NCBI GenBank assembly: GCA_016124945.1 | Contig: WGMT01000050.1 | Span: 1-56,754 of the forward strand | DNA from: a bacterium | GTDB taxonomy: Bacteria; Chloroflexota; Anaerolineae; Caldilineales; Caldilineaceae | Reading direction: 5' to 3' | DNA length: 56,754 nt | Shown here: one piece after another, positions 10,299-18,884 of the stretch | How positions within the stretch are numbered: position 1 is the first letter of the stretch | Layout of the letters: the number at the start of each line of letters is the position of its first letter | Notes under the pieces: generated by a model | What the model was told of the DNA's origin: nothing | What the model saw: only the letters and a program-made list of their open reading frames with translations | The model's database searches: none | Program-made: the position numbers and the translations under genes

Positions 10299-12008
10299 AT
10301 GACAAAGTATATTTTCGTAACCGGCGGTGTGGTTTCAGGATTGGGCAAAGGGGTCACTGTTGCCGCTATCGGGCAGATTCTCAAGGCGCGTGGCTTGCGG
10401 GTGGCGGCCATGAAACTGGATCCCTATCTCAACGTTGATCCAGGCACCATGTCCCCTTATCAGCACGGTGAGGTCTTTGTTACCGAAGACGGTGCGGAGA
10501 CAGATCTTGATCTCGGCCACTATGAACGTTTTATCGACGAAAATCTCACTCGCTTGAGCAACGTCACCAGTGGGCAGATCTACAACGACGTCATCACCAA
10601 AGAGCGGCGCGGCGATTACCTGGGCGGCACCATCCAGGTGATCCCACATGTGACCAACGAGATTAAGCGTCGTATTGGGCAAATGGCGCGCGCAAGCAAC
10701 GCCGAAGTTGTCCTCGTGGAGATTGGCGGCACGGTGGGTGATATCGAAGGGTTGCCCTTCCTTGAAGCGATTCGGCAGATGCGCAAAGACGTCGGCCGCG
10801 CCAACACCCGCTACATTCACCTGACCTGGCTGCCTTACCTGGCGGCAAGCAAGGAACTGAAGACAAAGCCGACGCAGCACAGCGTCCGCGAACTGCGGGG
10901 CATCGGCATTCAACCCGACGTTATCGTCGTTCGTTCGGATCACGATGTTGATTCTGATGTACAAGCCAAGATCGCACTCTTCTGTGATGTCGAGCCTGAA
11001 GCCGTCATCCCGATGGTGACACTGGACAACATCTACAAAGTACCGCTCAGCCTCGAAGAAGCCGGGTTGGGTGATCTCCTGGTAGAAGGTTTCGAGTTGC
11101 CGGTACGCCAGTCCGCCGAAGAAGGACTGCGTGATTGGCGTCTCTTTGTGACGAAGTTCGCCCACCCCAAATCACGGTTGCGCATTGGCTTGGTAGGCAA
11201 GTATGTGGAACTCGAAGACGCCTACTTGAGTGTCAAGGAAGCGCTGATGCACGCTGCACTGGCAGCCGGTTGGGGCGTCGAAATTGAGTGGATCAGCTCT
11301 GAAGCGTTAGAAAAGGGTCGTGAACTGGAACGTCTGGAAGGTCTCGATGGGATTGTGGTACCGGGTGGGTTTGGCTACCGAGGCATCGAAGGGAAAATTG
11401 TGGGTGCGCGGTATGCCCGCACCCACAACGTCCCCTACTTGGGGCTATGCCTGGGCATGCAGGTAATGTGCATCGAATTTGCCCGTCATGTCACCGGCAA
11501 TGAGGAACCGAACAGCACCGAGTTCGACATCAGCACCGAATTCCCAATTATCGATCTCATGCCCGATCAACGGGACATCGCCGACATGGGCGGCACAATG
11601 CGCTTGGGCATCTATCCTTGCGCGCTCAAGCCCGGCACACATGCCGAAGCAGCCTACGAAGCATGTAACGTCTCAGGCCCAGTCGACGAACGCCACCGTC
11701 ATCGCTTTGAATTCAACAACACCTATCGAGAAATGATGGAAGCCAAAGGATTGGTCATCAGCGGGCTATCGCCGGACGGTCGGCTGGTGGAAATCGTCGA
11801 AGTTGCGGATCACCCTTTTATGGTGGGGAGTCAATTCCATCCTGAGTTCAAGAGCCGCCCCAACCGCCCGCACCCTCTTTTCTTAGCGTTTGTGCAGGCG
11901 GCTGTTGAACGACGTGAACCAGGAACGCACAACAAAAACGGCGTGGCAGGTGCTCACCCAAGTCCGATCAGTGAGCATTCACTTCCACAAAAGAACGCAA
12001 GAAAGTAA
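10299..12008 (+). CDS. pyrG: CTP synthase
   Basis: Catalyses ATP- and glutamine-dependent amination of UTP to CTP, the last step of de novo CTP synthesis. The N-terminal synthase domain opens with KYIFVTGGVVSGLGKGVT (P-loop) and holds KLDPYLNVDPGTMSPYQHGEVFV. The C-terminal class I glutamine amidotransferase has the nucleophile Cys at about 384 in GLCLGMQ and the His-Glu pair in FHPEF at about 514-516. At 569 aa it is slightly longer than usual because of a polar, non-conserved C-terminal extension of about 25 residues. The ATG has only a weak upstream ggcagg. It lies downstream of the candidate sRNA. Confidence 0.98.
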   Translation: MTKYIFVTGGVVSGLGKGVTVAAIGQILKARGLRVAAMKLDPYLNVDPGTMSPYQHGEVFVTEDGAETDLDLGHYERFIDENLTRLSNVTSGQIYNDVITKERRGDYLGGTIQVIPHVTNEIKRRIGQMARASNAEVVLVEIGGTVGDIEGLPFLEAIRQMRKDVGRANTRYIHLTWLPYLAASKELKTKPTQHSVRELRGIGIQPDVIVVRSDHDVDSDVQAKIALFCDVEPEAVIPMVTLDNIYKVPLSLEEAGLGDLLVEGFELPVRQSAEEGLRDWRLFVTKFAHPKSRLRIGLVGKYVELEDAYLSVKEALMHAALAAGWGVEIEWISSEALEKGRELERLEGLDGIVVPGGFGYRGIEGKIVGARYARTHNVPYLGLCLGMQVMCIEFARHVTGNEEPNSTEFDISTEFPIIDLMPDQRDIADMGGTMRLGIYPCALKPGTHAEAAYEACNVSGPVDERHRHRFEFNNTYREMMEAKGLVISGLSPDGRLVEIVEVADHPFMVGSQFHPEFKSRPNRPHPLFLAFVQAAVERREPGTHNKNGVAGAHPSPISEHSLPQKNARK

Positions 12009-12119
12009 ATCAACTTACAGAACAATGAGTTTGCTATAATGACTTATATCCCACTAAGCTATCTAAGAATAAGGTGTATAGGGATTCAGACCTATCTAAG
12101 AATTGGTACTTATCCCCCT

Positions 12120-12149
12120 TTGAATTAGGGGTATATTCGTATGTATGAT
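12120..12149 (+). promoter_or_regulatory. Promoter of yebC
   Basis: TTGAAT at 12120-12125 and TATGAT at 12144-12149, 18-base spacer. A short ttacgg/ccgtaa palindrome (around 12159-12173) sits in the leader. Two near-identical cctatctaagaat words (about 12058 and 12090) lie just upstream. Confidence 0.5.
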
Positions 12150-12202
12150 TAAACTGTGTTACGGGTTCCGTAATACATGGTTGAATAGGAGACAGAAACA
12201 AC

Positions 12203-12973
12203 ATGTCGGGGCATTCTAAATGGTCAACCATTAAGCGCAAGAAGGGCGCCAACGATGCAGCACGTGGCAAAGTGTTCACCAAGTTGGCGAGAGAGATTCA
12301 AATTGCAGCAAGAGAAGGCGGTCCTGATTCTGAGGCGAATGTTCGGCTACGTCTGGTTATTGACAAGGCACGGGCAGAGAATATGCCCAAAGACAACATC
12401 GAACGCTCGATCCGTCGCGGTGCGGGGCTAGATAAAGACGCAGAAGAGATCGATCAGATCGTCTATGAAGGTTATGGACCCCACGGTGTAGCGGTTTTGG
12501 TCGATTGCCTGACCGACAACCGCAATCGCACAATTTCCGAAGTACGCCGGTGTTTCACCCGTGCGAATGGCAGCCTGGGCGAACCCAATTCAGTTGCCTG
12601 GCAGTTTATGGCCCGGGGGTACATTGCCTTCAACCGCCAAGACGGTGACGGCAAAGCAACCGGCATCGATCCGGAAGAGATCTTCATGGTGGCCCTGGAC
12701 GCCGGCGCAGAGGATGTCATTGTCAGCACAGACGTTGTCGAAGTTTACACGGAACGCACAGATCTGGCCCAGGTTACACAGGCTCTTGAGGCTGCGGGTT
12801 TTCAGCCGAACGAATCTGAGTTGATCATGCAACCCAACGTGCCGCTTGAGTTGGATGCAGAGGCAGGGATCGCTGTTTTAAACCTTGTAGAAGCATTGGA
12901 AGAGCTAGACGACGTCACCGAGGTTTATCATAACCTTGAAATTACTGACGAGATGATGGCGCAGTTGGCGTAA
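12203..12973 (+). CDS. yebC: YebC/PmpR family protein
   Basis: 256 aa with the signature N-terminus MSGHSKWSTIKRKKGANDAARGKVFTKLAREI and the full three-domain DUF28/YebC length (usually 240-250 aa). The family was named as transcriptional regulators that often neighbour ruvC. More recent work links YebC proteins to translation through difficult proline-containing sequences, which would give it a common theme with efp a few genes downstream. RBS aggagac 9 bases before the ATG. It is the first gene of a yebC-ruvC-regulator-ruvA-efp run. Confidence 0.96.
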   Translation: MSGHSKWSTIKRKKGANDAARGKVFTKLAREIQIAAREGGPDSEANVRLRLVIDKARAENMPKDNIERSIRRGAGLDKDAEEIDQIVYEGYGPHGVAVLVDCLTDNRNRTISEVRRCFTRANGSLGEPNSVAWQFMARGYIAFNRQDGDGKATGIDPEEIFMVALDAGAEDVIVSTDVVEVYTERTDLAQVTQALEAAGFQPNESELIMQPNVPLELDAEAGIAVLNLVEALEELDDVTEVYHNLEITDEMMAQLA

Positions 12974-13002
12974 AATGCCATAGTAGAGAGGCCAGTGGGC
13001 GG

Positions 13003-13527
13003 GTGACGAACCAGGCAATCCCCTCAAATCGGGCCGGTGAACGCATTGTTCTGGGTATCGATCCAGGAACTGCATCCACAGGGTACGGCGTTGTATTGCA
13101 GACAACAACAGGGGACTTTGAACTGCTGGCATGCGGCGTGATTCGAACGTATCCAGAACAACCAATGCCCGAACGGCTGCTGGAAATCTTTCAAGATATT
13201 CGGAATCTGGTACACGAGTTTCGACCTCACGAAGCGGCCGTTGAGCAACTATTTTTTGGGCGAAATGTCACTACAGCCATCTCAGTTGGTCAAGCGCGAG
13301 GTGCAGCCTTGTTGGCGGCAGCGATTGAAGGTCTGCCTGTAGCAGAGTACACCCCGGCATCGGTAAAGCAGGCTTTAACTGGGTATGGAAATGCCGACAA
13401 ACAACAGATGCAGTTGATGGTACGGCAAATCCTAAACCTGGCAGAGATCCCTCGCCCAGATGACGCTGCCGATGGCGTGGCTGTGGCGCTCTGTCACCTA
13501 CAGACGGTTCGTTACGAAGCGCTGTGA
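13003..13527 (+). CDS. ruvC: Crossover junction endodeoxyribonuclease RuvC
   Basis: Resolves Holliday junctions with RuvAB. 174 aa with the RNase H-like fold motifs: GIDPGTASTGYG (first catalytic Asp), AAVEQLFFGRNVTTAISVGQARG (catalytic Glu) and the C-terminal DDAADGVAVALCH acidic pair. The GTG start at 13003 is 30 bases after the yebC stop, with only a weak RBS (agagag). The frame offers no ATG before the catalytic core, which supports the GTG. Confidence 0.96.
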   Translation: MTNQAIPSNRAGERIVLGIDPGTASTGYGVVLQTTTGDFELLACGVIRTYPEQPMPERLLEIFQDIRNLVHEFRPHEAAVEQLFFGRNVTTAISVGQARGAALLAAAIEGLPVAEYTPASVKQALTGYGNADKQQMQLMVRQILNLAEIPRPDDAADGVAVALCHLQTVRYEAL

Positions 13528-13629
13528 ATAAAACTATCTTGAAGTTCGTTTGCTTCTGAGCAGAGGCATTACGCAGCAGACGAATTTCGGGATGTATGCA
13601 TCAACAGTGCAATTAGATGAGAGACGAAC

Positions 13630-14475
13630 ATGGTCAACCATAGATTCCCGATGTCGATTGATAAAGTTACGCCTAATAGTCATGGGCAACAAAAGGTGTG
13701 TTCAACCATGAGCAACCAACCGGTCGATCCACAGGTTAGAAAGCGCAGACAGCCGACGATCTTGGTTGTAGAAGATGAAGCCTTCTTGCGCAGCCTACTC
13801 CAGGTTTCCCTAGAAAAAGAAGGCTACCATGTCCTCACCGCATCTGACGGTTTGCAGGCCATGCGCGTCTTTACGGATCAAGCAGTCGATCTGATCCTGT
13901 TAGACGTTTTGATGCCGAACATGTCGGGATTCGAAGTCTGCGCCGAGATTCGTAAACGATCCGACGTGCCGATTGTGATGCTCACGGCGCTGAACAGCGC
14001 AGACGACACAGTACAAGGCTTCGAAACAGGCGCCGACGATTTTATTAGCAAGCCCTTCACTTTTAAAGAAGTGAATGCTCGGCTTCAGGCCATTTTGCGC
14101 CGCATTGCCTGGGCGCGCGACCAACCCTCCTTCATGATTATGAAACATGGCGATATCGTACTCAACGACGACGAGCATACCGTTACAGCGCACGATGAAC
14201 CTGTTCACCTAACGCCGATTGAATATCAACTGCTACACTTTTTGATGAGCAACCCCAATCGTCCAATTTCGAAAGAAGTGCTCTTTAAGGAAGTCTGGGG
14301 CTACGACTTTACCGGCGGTACGAACCTGGTCGAAGTTGCCATGCGCCGCTTGCGTGAGAAGATTGAACGTGATCCGTCGGCGCCGGAGTATCTGCTTACA
14401 GTGCGTGGCGCCGGCTACAAGTTCGCCACGCCGGATGCAAAACCCTCGCGCGCTGTCTCATCGCAGCAAGGATAG
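13630..14475 (+). CDS. OmpR/PhoB-family response regulator
   Basis: 281 aa. Receiver domain at about residues 42-155 with acidic pair VVEDE, phosphoacceptor Asp at about 92 in LILLDVLMP, and conserved Thr and Lys (MLTALN, ISKPF). C-terminal winged-helix DNA-binding domain at about 170-268, ending VRGAGYKFA. No histidine kinase is adjacent. The start is uncertain: the ATG at 13630 has gagag upstream, while the ATG at 13708 (255 aa) has aaaaggtg at good spacing and begins nearer the conserved domain. It is inserted between ruvC and ruvA and ends 3 bases before ruvA, so it is probably co-transcribed with ruvA. Confidence 0.93.
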   Translation: MVNHRFPMSIDKVTPNSHGQQKVCSTMSNQPVDPQVRKRRQPTILVVEDEAFLRSLLQVSLEKEGYHVLTASDGLQAMRVFTDQAVDLILLDVLMPNMSGFEVCAEIRKRSDVPIVMLTALNSADDTVQGFETGADDFISKPFTFKEVNARLQAILRRIAWARDQPSFMIMKHGDIVLNDDEHTVTAHDEPVHLTPIEYQLLHFLMSNPNRPISKEVLFKEVWGYDFTGGTNLVEVAMRRLREKIERDPSAPEYLLTVRGAGYKFATPDAKPSRAVSSQQG

Positions 14476-14478
14476 TTC

Positions 14479-15069
14479 ATGATCCGCATGGTCCAGGGGA
14501 CAGTCGTCTCCACTGGGAAGAACTTCCTGGTGGTGCAGGTAGGCAGCGCAGCCGCAGGCATTGGCCTGCGTGTTTACGCGCCTGAGCCTACCCTGGCGCG
14601 TCACCGCACCGGTGCGACTGTCTCACTGCATACCTACCTGCAAGTCCGCGAAACCGAGCTAAGCCTGTACGGCTTCGAAGACAGCGAAGAACTCGCCGTC
14701 TTTGAACTGCTTTTGGGCGTCAGTGGGATTGGCCCTAAAGTAGCCCTGTCCACCCTCGGCGCCCTTACACCGGACGCACTGCGTCTGGCTGTGGCCAACA
14801 AGGAACCGGCCATCGTTGCCCGTGTACCCGGTGTGGGCAAACGTACGGCAGAAAAGATTGTATTGGAGTTACAGGGCAAATTGACGGCAGGAGACGGTAG
14901 TTTTACCCAGCTTGCCAGTAGCATGGAAACCGATAGTGAAGTCATCGAAGCATTGACGGCGCTTGGCTATAGCGTCGTTGAAGCACAGCGCGCAGTACAG
15001 AAGATCCCCGCCGACGTAGTCGGCATTGAAGATAGACTGCGCGTCGCCCTTAGCCAATTCAGCGATTAG
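14479..15069 (+). CDS. ruvA: Holliday junction branch migration protein RuvA
   Basis: Binds Holliday junctions as a tetramer and loads the RuvB motor. 196 aa with the N-terminal OB fold (VQGTVVSTGKNFLVVQV), the two helix-hairpin-helix motifs (LLGVSGIGPKVAL and VARVPGVGKRTAEKIVLELQGKL) and the C-terminal RuvB-interacting three-helix domain (ALTALGYS). The ATG at 14479 is 3 bases after the upstream stop. A second ATG at 14488 is possible. ruvB is not in the window. Confidence 0.96.
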   Translation: MIRMVQGTVVSTGKNFLVVQVGSAAAGIGLRVYAPEPTLARHRTGATVSLHTYLQVRETELSLYGFEDSEELAVFELLLGVSGIGPKVALSTLGALTPDALRLAVANKEPAIVARVPGVGKRTAEKIVLELQGKLTAGDGSFTQLASSMETDSEVIEALTALGYSVVEAQRAVQKIPADVVGIEDRLRVALSQFSD

Positions 15070-15099
15070 CCTACGCCTCCCGCCTGTCCTCCCATTTCT

Positions 15100-15129
15100 T
15101 TGACACTGCCGCCTTCGCTCCCCTATAAT
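15100..15129 (+). promoter_or_regulatory. Promoter of efp
   Basis: TTGACA at 15100-15105 and TATAAT at 15124-15129, both perfect consensus, 18-base spacer. This is the best promoter in the window and suggests high constitutive expression of efp. Confidence 0.85.
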
Positions 15130-15177
15130 CTTTCAGCAAAACCAATCACTGATTCTTACGGGTAACGAGGAAATATC

Positions 15178-15741
15178 ATGGGGGAAGTTCAACAGCTTCG
15201 CAAAGGCAACATTTATCAAGAAGAGGGGCAACTTTGGCGCGTGTTGGAATATCAACACATCAAAGTTGCACGGGGTGGCGCCACGATTCGCGTCAAGGTG
15301 CGCAATCTACGCAGCGGCTCTACAGTAGAAAAGACGTACAACAACGGCTTTCGTGTCGATGATGTGAGGCTGGAATCGAGAGATGTCCAATATCAGTACT
15401 TCGACGGTGACCTCTACCACTTTATGGACACGGAAACCTTCGAGCAGATCGCACTTTCACCCGAATCGCTTGAAGGCATTACCGAATTCCTCAAAGACAA
15501 CACTGTGGTGGAGTTAGAGAGTTATGAGGACGAGCCGCTCAACGTGAGCCTACCGACTACCGTGGATCTCAAAGTGGTATGGGCTGAGCTTGCTGTTGCC
15601 GGTGACACGGCCAACAATCCCACTAAAGAAATCGAACTCGAGACGGGCTACCGCATGCAGGTGCCTATGTTCGTTCAGCAGGGGGACATTATTCGCGTCG
15701 ACACCCGCAGCGGTGAGTACGTCACCCGAGTGCAGCAATAA
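15178..15741 (+). CDS. efp: Elongation factor P with arginine at the modification tip
   Basis: Rescues ribosomes stalled at polyproline. 187 aa, the standard length, with the KOW-like domain I and two OB domains; the C-terminus keeps GDIIRVDTRSGEYVTRV. The tip loop is KVARGGA, where the common form is KPGKGGA, so Arg32 replaces the lysine that EpmA or 5-aminopentanolylation enzymes modify. Arg at this position is the rhamnosylation target in EarP bacteria. The usual ATLETG patch in domain II/III reads KEIELETG. It has its own strong promoter, RBS gagg 7 bases before the ATG, and a terminator after the stop. Confidence 0.97.
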   Translation: MGEVQQLRKGNIYQEEGQLWRVLEYQHIKVARGGATIRVKVRNLRSGSTVEKTYNNGFRVDDVRLESRDVQYQYFDGDLYHFMDTETFEQIALSPESLEGITEFLKDNTVVELESYEDEPLNVSLPTTVDLKVVWAELAVAGDTANNPTKEIELETGYRMQVPMFVQQGDIIRVDTRSGEYVTRVQQ

Positions 15742-15758
15742 CACCAATCGGTTGCAAA

Positions 15759-15792
15759 AAACCTGCCGGGTTTTCTGAAATCCGGCAGGTTT
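15759..15792 (+). terminator. Terminator of efp
   Basis: Perfect 11-bp stem aaacctgccgg (15759-15769) with ccggcaggttt (15782-15792), 17 bases after the efp stop. Its sequence closely resembles the hairpin at 48329-48360. Confidence 0.85.
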
Positions 15793-15807
15793 AAGCACAA
15801 TGCTATT

Positions 15808-15836
15808 TTGATTTCTAGGTGTAGTTTGTCTATAAT
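15808..15836 (+). promoter_or_regulatory. Promoter of the tRNA pair
   Basis: TTGATT at 15808-15813 and TATAAT at 15831-15836 with 17-base spacing. The predicted start is only a few bases before the tRNA-Thr 5' end. Confidence 0.75.
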
Positions 15837-15847
15837 GAAACTGTTAT

Positions 15848-15923
15848 GCCGTTGTAGCTCAGTTGGTAGAGCAGCTCACTCGTAATGAGCAGGTCGTCGG
15901 TTCAAGTCCGACCAACGGCTCCA
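15848..15923 (+). tRNA. tRNA-Thr (CGT)
   Basis: Complete cloverleaf. Acceptor stem gccgttg/caacggc, D-arm with agttggtagagc, anticodon stem gctca/tgagc around loop ctCGTaa, T-arm with ggttcaagtcc, discriminator T and an encoded CCA (15921-15923). It reads ACG codons. Confidence 0.96.
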
Positions 15924-15944
15924 AAACCCCTCCAAAGAGTTTTC

Positions 15945-16016
15945 GCCCCCGTAGCTCAGTGGATAGAGCACTGGCCTCCGGAGCCAGTGGCACAGGTTCG
16001 AGTCCTGTCGGGGGTA
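15945..16016 (+). tRNA. tRNA-Arg (CCG)
   Basis: Acceptor gcccccg/cgggggt (terminal G-U), D-arm agctcagtggatagagc, anticodon stem ctggc/gccag around loop ctCCGga, T-loop ggttcgagtcc. It reads CGG codons. CCA is not encoded, unlike the preceding tRNA-Thr. It lies 21 bases after tRNA-Thr in the same transcript. Confidence 0.94.
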
Positions 16017-16024
16017 CACAGACG

Positions 16025-16053
16025 GCCCGTCGCATACAGCGACGGGCTTTTTT
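16025..16053 (+). terminator. Terminator of the tRNA operon
   Basis: Perfect 9-bp stem gcccgtcgc (16025-16033) with gcgacgggc (16039-16047), 5-nt loop, then six T. Confidence 0.92.
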
Positions 16054-16200
16054 GTTGCGCAGATTTCAGAGATTCGGACGCTGATTTCAGGGGTTTTAGG
16101 AGAAAAGATCAAATAGGAAGATATTCTACTTGCCTAGAATAGTTCGCAGGCGTACAATTCTACACGTTACGATTCATACATAGGCAAACAAGGCAAAGAT

Positions 16201-16770
16201 ATGTCTTCATCGACGACCCAAGCGGATCCACGTACTATTTTTTTGCAGGCCATGACCGAGATGGGGATCGAGGATATTCACGGCGTAGAAGTGTTGTGGC
16301 TCATCAAGATGACCGCCAATGCCTATGACACGATCCTGGCCGAACACATGCGTGAGGAAGGGATCTCGGAACCACGCTGGCGCATACTGCTGCGCTTGTG
16401 GAGAGAAGAAAAGTGCGGCGGTGAGTCTTTGTCACCCACACAGTTGAGCCAGGCCCATCGGTTGAGCAAAAACACCATCAGTGCCCATCTACGCGCTTTA
16501 GAAGAACAGGAATTGATTGCTCGCGAACTCGACGCCGACGATCTGCGCCAATTCCGCATCCGCCTCACCAACAGCGGACGTGACCTGATCCACCGCTCGA
16601 CCCCCGGTCATATGACCTTTTTGAATCAGTTGACCGCCGATCTGAGTCCCAACGAAATCGACACAATCCAAAATTTGTTGCACAAACTGCATCACTCCAT
16701 CTCAAAGCATTCGCAGCTTGCTCCTGTTTCTGTGGAGGATGGTCCAAAGGCGGACAATTCCCCCGATTGA
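16201..16770 (+). CDS. MarR-family transcriptional regulator
   Basis: 189 aa. Helical dimerisation N-terminus, a winged helix-turn-helix at about residues 78-130 (LSPTQLSQAHRLSKNTISAHLRALEEQELIARELDADDLRQFRIRLTNSG) with the basic-acidic wing typical of MarR. MarR regulators bind palindromes and release DNA on binding phenolic or drug-like ligands. It sits 78 bases upstream of, and co-oriented with, a two-subunit ABC exporter that it is likely to control together with itself. Start ATG with aaggcaaag upstream. Confidence 0.88.
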   Translation: MSSSTTQADPRTIFLQAMTEMGIEDIHGVEVLWLIKMTANAYDTILAEHMREEGISEPRWRILLRLWREEKCGGESLSPTQLSQAHRLSKNTISAHLRALEEQELIARELDADDLRQFRIRLTNSGRDLIHRSTPGHMTFLNQLTADLSPNEIDTIQNLLHKLHHSISKHSQLAPVSVEDGPKADNSPD

Positions 16771-16848
16771 ACTTCGTGGTCACGACACCATGAGACCATG
16801 AAGAACAACGCCCGTGTATCCAAGCCACAACCACTAGAGGAGGACACC

Positions 16849-18759
16849 GTGTTCCGCAGACCGACACGGCCAGAGAGCGGCGGTAGCGCGCCACGCCCCG
16901 GCATGAAAGATCTAGGACGCGCCATGCGCTACCTGGGTCTCTACAAACGCACGACAGCCTTGGCCTACATTTCGCTCTTCATCAGCATCGGCGCGCAATT
17001 AGTAGTACCGCAACTGGTACAGAATGTCATCGACGCCGTTACCCAGGGCTTGATTGCCCTGGAGGCCGGCCGGCTCCCAGGTGACGCCCAGGCTGTGATG
17101 GCGCAGCAATTGGGCCTCACCGCCGACGGTCTCGCCCAGATCGCCGCCAACCCCGAAGCGCCGATCTACTGGGCGCTGCTCTTCATCCTCATCTTTTCGG
17201 TGGCGCGCGGCTTTTTCGCCTTTGCCCAAACCTTCATGGGCCAAAAAGTCAGCCAGGATCTCGCTTTCGAGTTCCGAAACGAACTCTTCGCCAAGATCCA
17301 ACGCCTGTCGTTCAGCTATCACGACCGCAACCGCACCGGCCAGTTGATGATCCGCGCCACCGACGACGTGGAAAAGGTGCGTATCTTCATCGGCCAGGGC
17401 CTCTTGATGACGGTACAGGCGTTGGTACTGCTTACAGGTTCGCTGGTGGTGTTGGCGTTGACAAATTGGCAACTGACACTGGCGATCTTGCCCGTGCTGC
17501 CGATTGCGCTGGTGATGTTCATGATCTTCGGCGCCACGGCACAGCCGCTCTTTGTGGCGGTACAGCGCAAGTTGTCTCAACTTAACGACATCCTCCAAGA
17601 GAACCTGGCCGGCGTCAAGGTGGTTAAATCCTTTGTGCGTGAGCGCCAGGAGTTTAAGCGCTTCGACGACTCCGCCGCAGATTTTATGAACGAGCAGATC
17701 CGCGTCGCCAAGATCTTCAGCTTTCTCTTCCCCGTCGTCTTCTTGATTGCCAACCTGGGGCAGGCGGCAGTCCTCTACTTTGGTGGGGTGCAGATCATCG
17801 GCGGCACATTGACTTTGGGTGAATGGCAGAAGTTCAGCCTCTACCTGATCTACGTCTTCTTCCCCATTGGGCAGTTGGGCTTCATCATCAGCCAGATGAG
17901 CCAGGCATCTGCCAGCGCCAGCCGTATTTTTGAGATTTTGGACGCCAAAAACGACGTCACCGACAAACCCGATGCCACGTCGCTGCCTGCGGTGGAAGGC
18001 AGCGTCCGCTTTGAGGACGTCAGCTTCCGCTACTTCAGCAGCAGCGATCCGGTGCTCAAGGAGATCAACCTGGAGGCGCGCCCTGGTGAGACGGTGGCGC
18101 TGCTCGGCTCTACCGGCAGCGGCAAGACGACGATCATCAACCTGATCCCCCGCTTCTACGATGTGAGCGAAGGACGGGTGACCATCGACGGACACGACGT
18201 GCGCGACATGACGCTGGAAAGCCTGCGCCGCCAGATTGGCATCGTGTTGCAAGAGACAAACCTCTTCACCGGCACCATCCGCGACAACATCGCCTTTGGT
18301 CGCCCCGAAGCCTCCGACGAGGAAGTGATCGCCGCCGCCAAGGCCGCCGCCGCCCACGAGTTCATCACGAGCTTCCCCGACGGCTACCAGACGCCGGTAG
18401 GCGAACGTGGCGCCACCCTTTCCGGCGGCCAGAAGCAGCGTGTCGCCATCGCCCGCGCCCTGCTCACCGATCCGCGCATCCTGATTCTCGACGATTCCAC
18501 CAGTTCGGTCGACGTTGCCACCGAAGCGCTGATCCAGAAGGCGTTGGATCGGCTCATGGCAGGGCGCACCAGTTTTGTCATCGCGCAGCGCATCAGCACC
18601 GTCCTCAGCGCCGACCAGATCCTGGTGCTCGATAATGGTGAGTTGGTGGCCCAGGGCACCCACGCCGAGCTCATGGAAAGCAGCCCCATCTACGCCGAAA
18701 TCTACCGCAGCCAATTGGTCGAGGATGCCGCGCCGGAAGAAGAGCCGGCGCTTGCATAA
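16849..18759 (+). CDS. Heterodimeric ABC exporter, half with degenerate ATPase site
   Basis: 636 aa: six-helix transmembrane exporter domain (about 30-365) fused to an ABC ATPase. Walker A GSTGSGKTT at about 418, Q-loop GIVLQETNLF, signature LSGGQKQR, Walker B LILDDSTSS at about 545 and the switch region IAQRIST at about 577. The catalytic Glu is Asp and the switch His is Gln, both marks of the non-hydrolysing site in heterodimeric exporters such as TM287/288. The partner is the next ABC gene. The frame is open to an ATG at 16798, but the GTG at 16849 has a strong agaggagga 7 bases upstream, so I use it. Likely substrates are drugs or lipids. Confidence 0.92.
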   Translation: MFRRPTRPESGGSAPRPGMKDLGRAMRYLGLYKRTTALAYISLFISIGAQLVVPQLVQNVIDAVTQGLIALEAGRLPGDAQAVMAQQLGLTADGLAQIAANPEAPIYWALLFILIFSVARGFFAFAQTFMGQKVSQDLAFEFRNELFAKIQRLSFSYHDRNRTGQLMIRATDDVEKVRIFIGQGLLMTVQALVLLTGSLVVLALTNWQLTLAILPVLPIALVMFMIFGATAQPLFVAVQRKLSQLNDILQENLAGVKVVKSFVRERQEFKRFDDSAADFMNEQIRVAKIFSFLFPVVFLIANLGQAAVLYFGGVQIIGGTLTLGEWQKFSLYLIYVFFPIGQLGFIISQMSQASASASRIFEILDAKNDVTDKPDATSLPAVEGSVRFEDVSFRYFSSSDPVLKEINLEARPGETVALLGSTGSGKTTIINLIPRFYDVSEGRVTIDGHDVRDMTLESLRRQIGIVLQETNLFTGTIRDNIAFGRPEASDEEVIAAAKAAAAHEFITSFPDGYQTPVGERGATLSGGQKQRVAIARALLTDPRILILDDSTSSVDVATEALIQKALDRLMAGRTSFVIAQRISTVLSADQILVLDNGELVAQGTHAELMESSPIYAEIYRSQLVEDAAPEEEPALA

Positions 18760-18761
18760 AG

Positions 18762-18830
18762 AAGAGATTAGGCGATTCACACGACTGTCGCTCACCCTAA
18801 TCCCCCAATCGCTTAATCGCCCAATCTCTT
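18762..18830. repeat. 16-bp inverted repeat between the two ABC genes
   Basis: Bases 18762-18777 and 18815-18830 are reverse complements with one mismatch. The downstream side carries quasi-periodic 7-8 nt words (caatcgct, taatcgcc, aattcgc) up to about 18860. The element starts 3 bases after the stop of the first ABC gene. Confidence 0.85.
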
Positions 18831-18884
18831 GCCCTTAATTCGCAATCTGGAATTCGCAGTTCTCACGCTGCCCAGGAGAACATC

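Noticed and set aside
16999..18795. 598-codon ORF antisense to the first ABC gene
   Set aside because: A codon-bias shadow of the real transporter frame, as are similar long antisense frames over GH38, pyrG and uvrB.
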